Shown here one piece after another: positions 22,113 through 29,937 of a stretch of DNA of 64,000 nucleotides (position 1 is the first letter of the stretch; every line of letters begins with the position of its first letter). Source of the DNA: Bacteroides stercorirosoris (lineage in GTDB: Bacteria > Bacteroidota > Bacteroidia > Bacteroidales > Bacteroidaceae). Made by a program: the position numbers and the translations under genes. The stretch is taken from NCBI RefSeq assembly GCF_900142015.1, contig NZ_FQZN01000001.1:186001-250000 (forward strand). The letters run 5' to 3'. Below the pieces are notes generated by a model. The model was not told the DNA's origin. It did no database searches and worked only from the letters and a program-made list of their open reading frames with translations.

Positions 22113-23270
22113 ATGAAACAAGCTCTCAAACTTATACTCTCCACCCTGTTCGGTGCATGCATCGGTTTCGGGGCAGTGATGCTTTGCATTACATTCTTTA
22201 CGGAAACCACACTCAGTGAATTCTTCGGCAACATGGGGAATGTACAGCTAAGCAGATTATTGCTCTCCTGTATCCTGTCGTTGGTATGCCTCATACTTGC
22301 TGTCTTCGTACAAATCATCCTGCACGAAGGCGGACATCTGATTTTCGGGCTTGCTACCGGCTACCGGTTCGTCTCTTTCCGTGTGGGCAGCCTTACCCTG
22401 ATAAAAGAAGGTGGAAAGTTCCGCTTCAAACGCTTCTCCATCTCCGGCACAGGCGGCCAATGCCTGCTTTCCCCACCGGATAAGCCTTACGAACAAATGC
22501 CTTACTTCTGGTACAATGCAGGCGGGGTACTGATGAATCTGTTGACGGGAATCATCGCACTTATTCTTTGGATTTCGTACCCTGAATTGCCGTTACCCCT
22601 GCATCTATTCCTCCTATTCTCCTTTATCTGCGGTTTCTTCCTGGCGCTGATGAACGGCATCCCATTGAAAATGTCGGGCATCACGAATGATGCCTACAAC
22701 CTGATATTGATGCACCGCGACCTGAATACCCGGAAGTACCTGGCCCTTCAATTAGCCGTCAACGCTGAAGTTCAGAAAGGCATGAGACTGAAAGATATGC
22801 CGGACGAATGGTTCCCGAACGATGAAGTGACAGACTATAAGAATATCATGCAAGTTGCCGTAAAATTACTCTATATCTCGCGCTATGTCGACCGGAAAGA
22901 GTTCAAGACAGCGCAGGTCCTTTTCAGCGAGATAGAACAACACAAAGAAGAAATTGTAGGATTATACGTAAAAGAAATCGAATGCGAACTCTTGTTCCTC
23001 GAACTGATAGGCGAACGAAGACAAGAAGAAGTGGAGCGACTTTATACAGACAGGACAAAGAGATACATCCAGCGATACAAGACCATGATGTCCTCCAAAC
23101 AACGCCTGCTGTGTGCACTTGCCTTGTATTGGGAGAACCGGCCGGAGCGTGCGAAGGAGATTTATGAGAAGGTAGTCCGTAAGCGGGACAAGTATCTGCT
23201 GCAAGGTGAAGTCAACTCTGATTTGGATATCATGGAGACGATACTTCGGGAAGCACAAATACAGGTTTAA
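22113..23270 (+). CDS. M50-like membrane metallopeptidase with a long C-terminal helical region
   Basis: 385 residues from the ATG at 22113 (MKQALKLILS); an in-frame GTG at 21987 would overlap the dipeptidase gene and lacks a promoter. Hydrophobic helices are at about residues 10-30, 48-70, 130-155 and 160-180. The zinc-site motif IILHEGGHLIFGLATGY (H71, E72, H75) sits in the second helix, as in M50 site-2-type peptidases; the second motif may be GITNDAYN. The soluble C-terminus (about 215-385) is helical and resembles TPR-like repeats (for example YWENRPERAKEIYEKVVRKR). Function is unknown; similar proteins occur in Bacteroides with no defined substrate. Confidence 0.75.
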   Translation: MKQALKLILSTLFGACIGFGAVMLCITFFTETTLSEFFGNMGNVQLSRLLLSCILSLVCLILAVFVQIILHEGGHLIFGLATGYRFVSFRVGSLTLIKEGGKFRFKRFSISGTGGQCLLSPPDKPYEQMPYFWYNAGGVLMNLLTGIIALILWISYPELPLPLHLFLLFSFICGFFLALMNGIPLKMSGITNDAYNLILMHRDLNTRKYLALQLAVNAEVQKGMRLKDMPDEWFPNDEVTDYKNIMQVAVKLLYISRYVDRKEFKTAQVLFSEIEQHKEEIVGLYVKEIECELLFLELIGERRQEEVERLYTDRTKRYIQRYKTMMSSKQRLLCALALYWENRPERAKEIYEKVVRKRDKYLLQGEVNSDLDIMETILREAQIQV

Positions 23271-23324
23271 GTGAAGCCATTATTATTTTCTTTGCATTAT
23301 TACTTTATAATAATTATCTTTGCA

Positions 23325-23332
23325 TAATCATC
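23325..23332 (+). promoter_or_regulatory. -7 element for the ATPase/methyltransferase pair
   Basis: TATCTTTG is an exact TAnnTTTG match 17 nt before the ATG at 23349. A second CTTTGCAT at 23290 repeats the surrounding sequence. Confidence 0.5.
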
Positions 23333-23348
23333 ATAAAGTAAAGAAGCC

Positions 23349-24479
23349 ATGCCAATCATCCGAAACCCTTTCATTATAAACGGATACATATCCCCCGCCT
23401 ATTTCTGTGACAGGAAAGCGGAGAGCGAGATACTTATCCGCCAAATGACCAATGGTAATAATATCGCGTTAATCTCAACGCGAAGAATGGGTAAGACAGG
23501 ATTGATACGTCATTGCTTCCAGAGTAAAGAAATTCAAAAGGCATATTACACATTCTTTATTGACATATATGCAACTAAATCTCTGCGTGAGTTTGTGTTT
23601 GCCCTTAGTAAAGAAATTATTGAGTCATTAAAATCCTCGGGCAAGAAAGCGATACAGACTTTCTGGGAAACGATGAAGTCGCTGCAAGCCAGTCTGACAT
23701 TCGACTTTAATGGTAACCCTTCATTCAATTTAGGCTTGGGAGACATCCAGTCTCCGGATGCTACATTGGATGAAATATTTCATTATCTGGAACAGGCCAA
23801 CAAGCCCTGTATCGTAGCCATTGACGAATTCCAGCAAATTACCAATTATGCAGAAGACAATGTAGAAGCTATCCTGCGTACTTATGTGCAACATTGCAAC
23901 AATGCCCATTTCATCTTTGCCGGAAGCCAGAGGCACATTATGGGTAATATATTCCTGACAGCATCACGTCCCTTTTATCAGAGCGTATCGATGATGCATC
24001 TGGAAAGCATCCCTTTAGAAGAATACATCAAATTTGCTCAGAAACATTTCAAAGAAGCAAATAAGACTATATCCAAAGAAGCCATCGAACACATATACAA
24101 ATATTTCGATGGTATAACCTGGTACATGCAGAAAGTACTGCATACCCTGTATGACATGACACCTGTCAATCAGGTTGCCGATATTTCGATGGTAGAGGAA
24201 GCCATCTGTCAAATCATAGGCTCGTTTCAATATACCTACTCCGAGACCCTTTTCCGGATGCCCGAGAAACAAAAAGAACTGCTCATTGCTATTACCAAAG
24301 AAGGGAAAGCAAGTGCCATTACCTCCGGTGCATTCATCAAGAAATATAGATTGCCATCTTCCAGCTCTGTACAATCGGCATTAAAAGGACTGTTGGAAAA
24401 GGATTTTGTCACACAAGAGGCGGGAGCTTATCAGATTTACGACCGTTTCTTCGGATTATGGCTTCAAAGAAACTACTAA
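23349..24479 (+). CDS. Archaeal-type P-loop ATPase (AAA/STAND-like)
   Basis: 376 residues. The N-terminal block NPFIINGYISPAYFCDRKAE is typical of the ATPase family that Bacteroides encode in many copies. Walker A is STRRMGKTGLI (about residues 42-52), Walker B CIVAIDEFQQI (about 154-164), with a sensor-like IFAGSQRHIM. The C-terminus (about 310-376) is a winged-helix-like region (LPSSSSVQSALKGLLEKDFV). Role is unknown; some relatives are linked to toxin-like or stress functions but nothing here shows it. The methyltransferase gene begins 12 nt downstream. Confidence 0.85.
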   Translation: MPIIRNPFIINGYISPAYFCDRKAESEILIRQMTNGNNIALISTRRMGKTGLIRHCFQSKEIQKAYYTFFIDIYATKSLREFVFALSKEIIESLKSSGKKAIQTFWETMKSLQASLTFDFNGNPSFNLGLGDIQSPDATLDEIFHYLEQANKPCIVAIDEFQQITNYAEDNVEAILRTYVQHCNNAHFIFAGSQRHIMGNIFLTASRPFYQSVSMMHLESIPLEEYIKFAQKHFKEANKTISKEAIEHIYKYFDGITWYMQKVLHTLYDMTPVNQVADISMVEEAICQIIGSFQYTYSETLFRMPEKQKELLIAITKEGKASAITSGAFIKKYRLPSSSSVQSALKGLLEKDFVTQEAGAYQIYDRFFGLWLQRNY

Positions 24480-24491
24480 ACGATAAGGTTT

Positions 24492-25706
24492 ATGAAACTG
24501 AATGACGAAACCCTTCGTTTTATACACGAACACTGCAAGGATGATGTACGCAACCTGGCTCTGCAAGCGCCGAAATATCCCGGTGTGGATATGCCTGTCG
24601 CACTGACACAGATAGCAGGCAGACAGGCGGCGGCAGAGAAAATACCATCCTGGTATGCAGAAGAAGGCATTCTATATCCCCGCCACTTGTCCTTAGAGCA
24701 ATGTTCCTCGGAAGCTACGGCACGATACAAAGCATCTATCATTCCGGAGTTTTCCTCCGGCACACTGGCCGACTTAACCGGAGGGTTCGGCATAGACTGT
24801 GCTTTTCTTTCTCCGAAATTCCATCATGTCACCTATGTGGAACGGCAGGAGGTTCTTTGCGAAATTGCTTCGCATAACTTTCCGCTACTGGCTCTGAAGC
24901 ATATCCGGATAGAAAACAAAGACGCCATCCGGCATCTGCAAGAAATGTCTTCCGCCGACTGGATATTCATTGACCCCGCCCGTCGAGACGGACATGGCGG
25001 TAAGACCGTCGCCATTGCCGACTGTGAACCGAATGTAGCCGAACTGGAATCCCTGCTGCTCGAAAAGGCGCAGCACGTAATGGTGAAACTCTCCCCCATG
25101 CTCGACTTGTCTTTGGCTATTCAGGATTTAAAGTACGTACAGGAAGCACATATTGTTTCTGTAAACAATGAATGCAAAGAACTCTTACTCATCTTAGGAC
25201 ACAATACTGTTGCCGCAGAGAATATTCCCATCCATTGCATCAATCTGCAAATGAAGGATGGGAGAAATACAGAGCCAACCGGACAGTTCTTCACTTTCAC
25301 CCGCGAACAGGAACAATCAAGCTCCAATGAATATACCGATACTTTAGATAAATATCTATATGAGCCCAATGCGTCCATCCTCAAAGCAGGGGCTTTCCGC
25401 AATGTAGCCTGTATATATAAGGTGAAGAAACTGCATCCCAACAGTCACCTCTATACTTCCGGTGAACCGATAAAGAACTTCCCCGGAAGAAGCTTCCGGA
25501 TAACGGGTATATGTACATTGAATAAGAAAGAACTAAAAAGCGTATTAGGAGATCTGAAGAAAGCCAATATCACGGTTCGTAACTTTCCAAGTTCAGTAGC
25601 GGAACTCCGTAAACGTATCAAATTGAGCGAAGGCGGAGAAGTTTATCTGTTCGCTACGACCTTGATCAATGAACAGAAAGTTCTGATCCGTTGCGAGAAA
25701 ATATAA
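24492..25706 (+). CDS. SAM-dependent methyltransferase with THUMP-like domain (PG_1098 type)
   Basis: 404 residues, cytoplasmic. SAM-binding motif I is LADLTGGFGIDCAFLS (about residues 97-112), and motif IV is DWIFIDPARRDGHGG (about 155-169), the DPAR variant seen in RNA methyltransferases. The C-terminal third (about 300-404, with GRSFRITGICTLNKKELK and FPSSVAELRKRIKL) is the THUMP-like domain of the Porphyromonas PG_1098 family. It likely modifies RNA; the target is not known. It forms an operon with the ATPase gene. Confidence 0.88.
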   Translation: MKLNDETLRFIHEHCKDDVRNLALQAPKYPGVDMPVALTQIAGRQAAAEKIPSWYAEEGILYPRHLSLEQCSSEATARYKASIIPEFSSGTLADLTGGFGIDCAFLSPKFHHVTYVERQEVLCEIASHNFPLLALKHIRIENKDAIRHLQEMSSADWIFIDPARRDGHGGKTVAIADCEPNVAELESLLLEKAQHVMVKLSPMLDLSLAIQDLKYVQEAHIVSVNNECKELLLILGHNTVAAENIPIHCINLQMKDGRNTEPTGQFFTFTREQEQSSSNEYTDTLDKYLYEPNASILKAGAFRNVACIYKVKKLHPNSHLYTSGEPIKNFPGRSFRITGICTLNKKELKSVLGDLKKANITVRNFPSSVAELRKRIKLSEGGEVYLFATTLINEQKVLIRCEKI

Positions 25707-25712
25707 ATGCCT

Positions 25713-25790
25713 TGTAACAGGTATTTTCCTTTTTAATGTAACCTCAGCAAAACAAGATGTAACATCCGGAAGAAATCTGTAACATAGGCT
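25713..25790 (+). promoter_or_regulatory. Four TGTAAC direct repeats upstream of the GH3-GH8 operon
   Basis: TGTAAC (first copy TTGTAAC) occurs at 25713, 25737, 25758 and 25778, with steps of 24, 21 and 20 bp, that is about two helical turns. The last copy is followed by ATAGGCTTAAC, which makes a partial inverted match as in the array at 48541. The array ends about 45 bp upstream of the -7 element at 25836, a good place for an activator. Confidence 0.6.
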
Positions 25791-25835
25791 TAACTATCTG
25801 AAATACGATTCTTCTTCCAAATCCTCTTTTCTGCC

Positions 25836-25843
25836 TATTTTTG
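25836..25843 (+). promoter_or_regulatory. -7 element for the GH3-GH8 operon
   Basis: TATTTTTG fits TAnnTTTG. Transcription would begin near 25850, which favours the ATG at 25907 over the one at 25859 as start of the GH3 gene. Confidence 0.6.
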
Positions 25844-25906
25844 TAATCGTCATCCACAATGACAAAACAGAAGTCTATTAATAACAATAAAAAGCGCACT
25901 AATACC

Positions 25907-28498
25907 ATGAAAAGAAAACTTCAGTTGCTCACCGGAATCGGATGCCTGTGTCTGTGCTTCCTTTCCTGTTCACAACCTCCCTACAAAAACCCGGCACTAA
26001 GCCCGGAAGAGCGTGCCAATGATCTGGTAGGCCGACTCACACTGGAAGAGAAAGCCGCCCTGATGCAAAACACATCTCCCGCCATTCCCCGACTGGGCAT
26101 AAAAGCCTATGACTGGTGGAACGAAGCGCTGCACGGCGTAGGACGCGCCGGACTGGCAACCGTATTCCCGCAAGCCATCGGTATGGGAGCTTCTTTCAAC
26201 AATGAACTGCTTTACGATGTATTCACCGCAATTTCGGATGAAGCACGCGCCAAGAATACCGAATTCAGCAAAGAAGGCGGATTGAAGCGTTATCAAGGGC
26301 TCACCATGTGGACACCTAACATCAACATCTTCCGTGATCCGCGTTGGGGACGGGGGCAAGAAACTTACGGAGAAGACCCTTACCTCACCAGCCAGATGGG
26401 TATGGCAGTGGTACGCGGTCTGCAAGGTCCTGAGGGGGAAAAATATGACAAGTTGCATGCCTGCGCCAAGCACTATGCCGTACATTCCGGTCCGGAATGG
26501 AACCGCCATAGTTTCAATGCCGAAAACATCGACCCGCGTGATCTTTGGGAAACCTATCTGCCTGCTTTTAAAGACCTGGTTCAAAAAGCGCATGTGAAAG
26601 AAGTGATGTGTGCCTACAACCGTTTTGAAGGTGAACCCTGTTGCGGAAGCAACCGCCTACTAATGCACATTCTGCGTGACGAATGGGGATATAAAGAAAT
26701 CGTAGTATCGGATTGCTGGGCAATCAGCGACTTCTACAACAAAGGTGCCCATGAAACCGATCCCGACAAACAACACGCTTCCGCCAAGGCCGTACTCTCC
26801 GGAACAGATATAGAATGCGGAGATAGCTACGGATCACTGCCCGAAGCTGTGAAGGAAGGGTTGATTGACGAGAAACAGATAGACATCTCTCTGAAGCGCC
26901 TGATGAAAGCCCGCTTTGAGTTGGGCGAGATGGACGAACCTTCGCAAGTGTCCTGGGCACAGATTCCTTACAGCGTGGTAGATAGTAAAGAACATCGTGA
27001 ACTGGCACTCCGCATGGCACGCGAGAGCCTTGTATTGTTGCAAAACAATCAGAGTTTACTGCCTTTAAATAAAAACCTGAAAGTGGCCGTGGTAGGACCT
27101 AATGCCAATGACTCCGTAATGCAATGGGGCAACTACAATGGTTTCCCCTCACATACCATCACTCTATTGGAGGGTATCCGCGAATATCTGCCCGAATCAC
27201 AGATCATCTATGAACCCGGATGCGACCTGACCTCCGATGTTACTTTGCAAAGCGTATTCCAGCAATGTAGCATGGATGGCAAACAAGGTTTCAGTGCCAA
27301 ATACTGGAATAATACGAAACAGGAAGGAACACCGGATGCAACCAATCACATCAGCACCCCCTTCCACTTCATCACCACCGATGCCACGACCTTTGCAGCC
27401 GGCATCAACCTGCAAGATTTCTCTGCCAGCTACGAATCCGTATTCCGCCCCGTCAAGAGTGAAGACATCGCCTTCCGCTTCCAGACTCAAGGGATAACGA
27501 AACTCTCCATTAACGGTAAGGAAGTGGCTGCAGGCATGAACTTCAAGAACAATGCAAAAGTCTACACCCTCCAGGCAGAAGCTGGAAAGGAATATCATAT
27601 CAAGATTGATTTTACTTTCCGCAACCGTGATGCCGCACTCGATTTTGACATGGGGCGTGAAGTCCCCGTTGATCTGAAGCAAACAGTAAACAAGGTAAAA
27701 GAGGCGGATGTCATCATCTTTGCCGGAGGTATATCCCCGGCAGTGGAAGGTGAGGAAATGCATGTCAACATTCCCGGCTTCAAGGGAGGTGACCGCGAAA
27801 CCATCGAACTTCCATCTATCCAAAGCCGTTTGCTTGCCGAATTGAAGAAAGCAGGAAAGAAGATCGTATTCGTCAACTTCTCCGGTTCCGCTATCGCTCT
27901 GACTCCCGAATCGAAAACATGCGATGCTATCCTGCAAGCATGGTATCCCGGTCAAGCCGGTGGTACGGCTATCGCCAATGTCCTCTTCGGAGATTATAAC
28001 CCGGCAGGACGTCTTCCAGTCACTTTCTATAAGAGTACGAGCCAACTGCCCGGCTTTGAAGATTATTCCATGAAGGAACGCACGTACCGGTACATGACAG
28101 AAGCTCCGCTCTTCCCCTTCGGGCATGGTTTGAGTTATACCACATTCCGTTACGGAGACGCTTCATTGAATACACAGGAAGTAAAAGATGGAGAACAAAC
28201 CATCCTGACCATCCCCGTGAGCAATGTAGGTGAATACGACGGGGAAGAAGTGGTACAGGTGTATCTGCGTCGTCCGGGCGACAAAGAAGGTCCGTCGCAC
28301 GCACTCCGTGCCTTTAAGCGTGCGAACATCGCCAAAGGGGCAACCAGCAATGTGACCGTATCATTAAGCAAAGAAGATTTCGAATGGTTTGATACGGAAA
28401 CCAATACAATGCGCCCGATAGAAGGTGATTATGAAATACTTTATGGTGGTACGTCGGAGCTGAAACAGTTGAAGGCGATACCAGTCATTGTTAAATGA
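25907..28498 (+). CDS. GH3 beta-xylosidase/beta-glucosidase lipoprotein with PA14 insert
   Basis: 863 residues from the ATG at 25907 (MKRKLQLLTG); an ATG at 25859 would add 16 polar residues ahead of the signal peptide and lies too close to the promoter. Lipobox CFLSC. Domains: GH3 N-terminal barrel (about 45-345) with nucleophile D269 in VVSDCWAISD; the (alpha/beta) sandwich from about 370, interrupted by a PA14 domain (about 445-590, FSAKYWNNTKQEGTP and FRFQTQGITKLSINGKE); and a C-terminal Fn3-like domain (about 735-850). The block RWGRGQETYGEDP matches GH3 xylan beta-xylosidases. It is followed by a GH8 exo-oligoxylanase, consistent with release of xylose from xylo-oligosaccharides. Confidence 0.9.
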   Translation: MKRKLQLLTGIGCLCLCFLSCSQPPYKNPALSPEERANDLVGRLTLEEKAALMQNTSPAIPRLGIKAYDWWNEALHGVGRAGLATVFPQAIGMGASFNNELLYDVFTAISDEARAKNTEFSKEGGLKRYQGLTMWTPNINIFRDPRWGRGQETYGEDPYLTSQMGMAVVRGLQGPEGEKYDKLHACAKHYAVHSGPEWNRHSFNAENIDPRDLWETYLPAFKDLVQKAHVKEVMCAYNRFEGEPCCGSNRLLMHILRDEWGYKEIVVSDCWAISDFYNKGAHETDPDKQHASAKAVLSGTDIECGDSYGSLPEAVKEGLIDEKQIDISLKRLMKARFELGEMDEPSQVSWAQIPYSVVDSKEHRELALRMARESLVLLQNNQSLLPLNKNLKVAVVGPNANDSVMQWGNYNGFPSHTITLLEGIREYLPESQIIYEPGCDLTSDVTLQSVFQQCSMDGKQGFSAKYWNNTKQEGTPDATNHISTPFHFITTDATTFAAGINLQDFSASYESVFRPVKSEDIAFRFQTQGITKLSINGKEVAAGMNFKNNAKVYTLQAEAGKEYHIKIDFTFRNRDAALDFDMGREVPVDLKQTVNKVKEADVIIFAGGISPAVEGEEMHVNIPGFKGGDRETIELPSIQSRLLAELKKAGKKIVFVNFSGSAIALTPESKTCDAILQAWYPGQAGGTAIANVLFGDYNPAGRLPVTFYKSTSQLPGFEDYSMKERTYRYMTEAPLFPFGHGLSYTTFRYGDASLNTQEVKDGEQTILTIPVSNVGEYDGEEVVQVYLRRPGDKEGPSHALRAFKRANIAKGATSNVTVSLSKEDFEWFDTETNTMRPIEGDYEILYGGTSELKQLKAIPVIVK

Positions 28499-28547
28499 TA
28501 ATTTAACTGCGTAATCTTGAAAATCATATAATATAAAACGTTCCTTT

Positions 28548-29807
28548 ATGAAGAACTTATTTTACCTCCTCCTTTGCCTCATCGCCGGGACATCGTGCAG
28601 CCAGGCAGACCCGACAAAGCCCTGGGATAAAGGTGCCTTTGAAACACAGAAATACCGGAATCTCCTCGCCGAGATGGGCTACAAACAGGCAGATATTGAT
28701 GCCAAGCTCAAATCCGTCTTTGACGGTGTATTCTACGGTCCCGACAAAGTATATTTTGAAGTAGGCGACTCTATGGCTTACATCAGTGACATCAAAAACC
28801 ATGATGTCCGCACCGAAGGTATGTCTTACGGATTAATGATTGCAGTCCAGTTCGACCGTAAAGATATCTTCGACCGCCTTTGGCGATGGGGCACAAAGTA
28901 CATGCAGCATCAAGACGGTCCGTTGAAAGGATACTTCGCCTGGAGCTGCGAGACAGACGGTACCCGTAACTCCCAAGGCCCCGCCTCCGACGGAGAACTT
29001 TACTATGTAACCGCCCTCATCTTCGCCTCCAACCGTTGGGGAAACGACACCGGCATCAACTACCTTGCCGAAGCTCGGAATATCCTGAACTGTTCCATGG
29101 AGAAAGATGGTACAGACCGAGTAATGCCTTTTATCAATGTAGAGCATAAGCTCATCACCTTCGTCCCCGACATACGGGGCGGCCTTTTCACCGATCCATC
29201 TTACCACGTACCCGCTTTCTATGAAGTATGGGCACGCTGGGCCGATGATGGCAGAGCCGACTTCTGGCGTGAATGTGCCGAATGCAGTCGTGAATACCTG
29301 CATAAAAGCATCCACCCCGTAACCGGTCTGAACCCCGATTACAACAACTATGACGGCAGCCTGCTGGGCAATAACCGCATTATTGGTGATGCTTTCCGCT
29401 TCGATTCTTGGCGTGTACCGATGAATATTGCTTTAGATTACTCCTGGGCATGTGCCGACAAAGAGTGGCAACAGGAATACGGCAACAAAATCCAGAACTT
29501 TCTCTACAGCCAGGGTATTGATACTTTCGTAGACCAGTACAACATAGACGGTACACAGGTAAAAGATACCCTCCGAGCCGGAGAACACAAGGCGTTAAGA
29601 CACTCTTTAGGCTTAGTAGCCACTTCTGCCGTCGCCTCACTGATGTGCACTCACGAGAAAAGCCGTGAGTTCGTAGACAAGTTGTGGAACGCAAAACACG
29701 AGCCGTATGAAGACGGATACTTCGATGCTTACTATGACGGGCTGCTCCGCCTCTTCGCTTTTATGCACCTGAGTGGAAACTACCGCATCATCTTCCCTGA
29801 AAAGTAA
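28548..29807 (+). CDS. GH8 reducing-end xylose-releasing exo-oligoxylanase, lipoprotein
   Basis: 419 residues, lipobox IAGTSC. (alpha/alpha)6 GH8 fold with acid E90 in VRTEGMSYGLMIAV and base D286 in FRFDSWRVPMNI, matching E70 and D263 of the Bacillus halodurans Rex enzyme; GPASDGELYYVTAL and the long loop GNNRIIGDA are as in Rex. Known reaction: removal of xylose from the reducing end of xylo-oligosaccharides (EC 3.2.1.156). It sits 49 nt after the GH3 gene. Together the two would finish breakdown of linear xylo-oligosaccharides from both ends in the periplasm. Confidence 0.92.
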   Translation: MKNLFYLLLCLIAGTSCSQADPTKPWDKGAFETQKYRNLLAEMGYKQADIDAKLKSVFDGVFYGPDKVYFEVGDSMAYISDIKNHDVRTEGMSYGLMIAVQFDRKDIFDRLWRWGTKYMQHQDGPLKGYFAWSCETDGTRNSQGPASDGELYYVTALIFASNRWGNDTGINYLAEARNILNCSMEKDGTDRVMPFINVEHKLITFVPDIRGGLFTDPSYHVPAFYEVWARWADDGRADFWRECAECSREYLHKSIHPVTGLNPDYNNYDGSLLGNNRIIGDAFRFDSWRVPMNIALDYSWACADKEWQQEYGNKIQNFLYSQGIDTFVDQYNIDGTQVKDTLRAGEHKALRHSLGLVATSAVASLMCTHEKSREFVDKLWNAKHEPYEDGYFDAYYDGLLRLFAFMHLSGNYRIIFPEK

Positions 29808-29830
29808 ACTTAGAGCATAACCCTAAAAAA

Positions 29831-29873
29831 AGAAACAGTAGATTCAGGATTTACATCCTATTCTACTGTTTCT
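29831..29873. terminator. Hairpin between the convergent GH8 and sulfatase genes
   Basis: Arms 29831-29842 (AGAAACAGTAGA) and 29862-29873 form a 12-bp perfect stem, with AGGAT/ATCCT able to pair further in. A- and T-rich flanks on both sides suit a two-way terminator. Confidence 0.75.
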
Positions 29874-29937
29874 TCACTAATTAACTAATCCTAAAAACAT
29901 CCTACCATATAATTGCAGAGATTTGGTAAAAAGATAG

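Noticed and set aside
25859..25906. Upstream ATG of the GH3 gene
   Set aside because: It is only 16 nt after the -7 element and would place 16 polar residues before the lipoprotein signal.
27197..28126. 309-residue minus-strand ORF inside the GH3 gene
   Set aside because: Antisense of PA14 and GH3 C-terminal coding; no start signals or domain.
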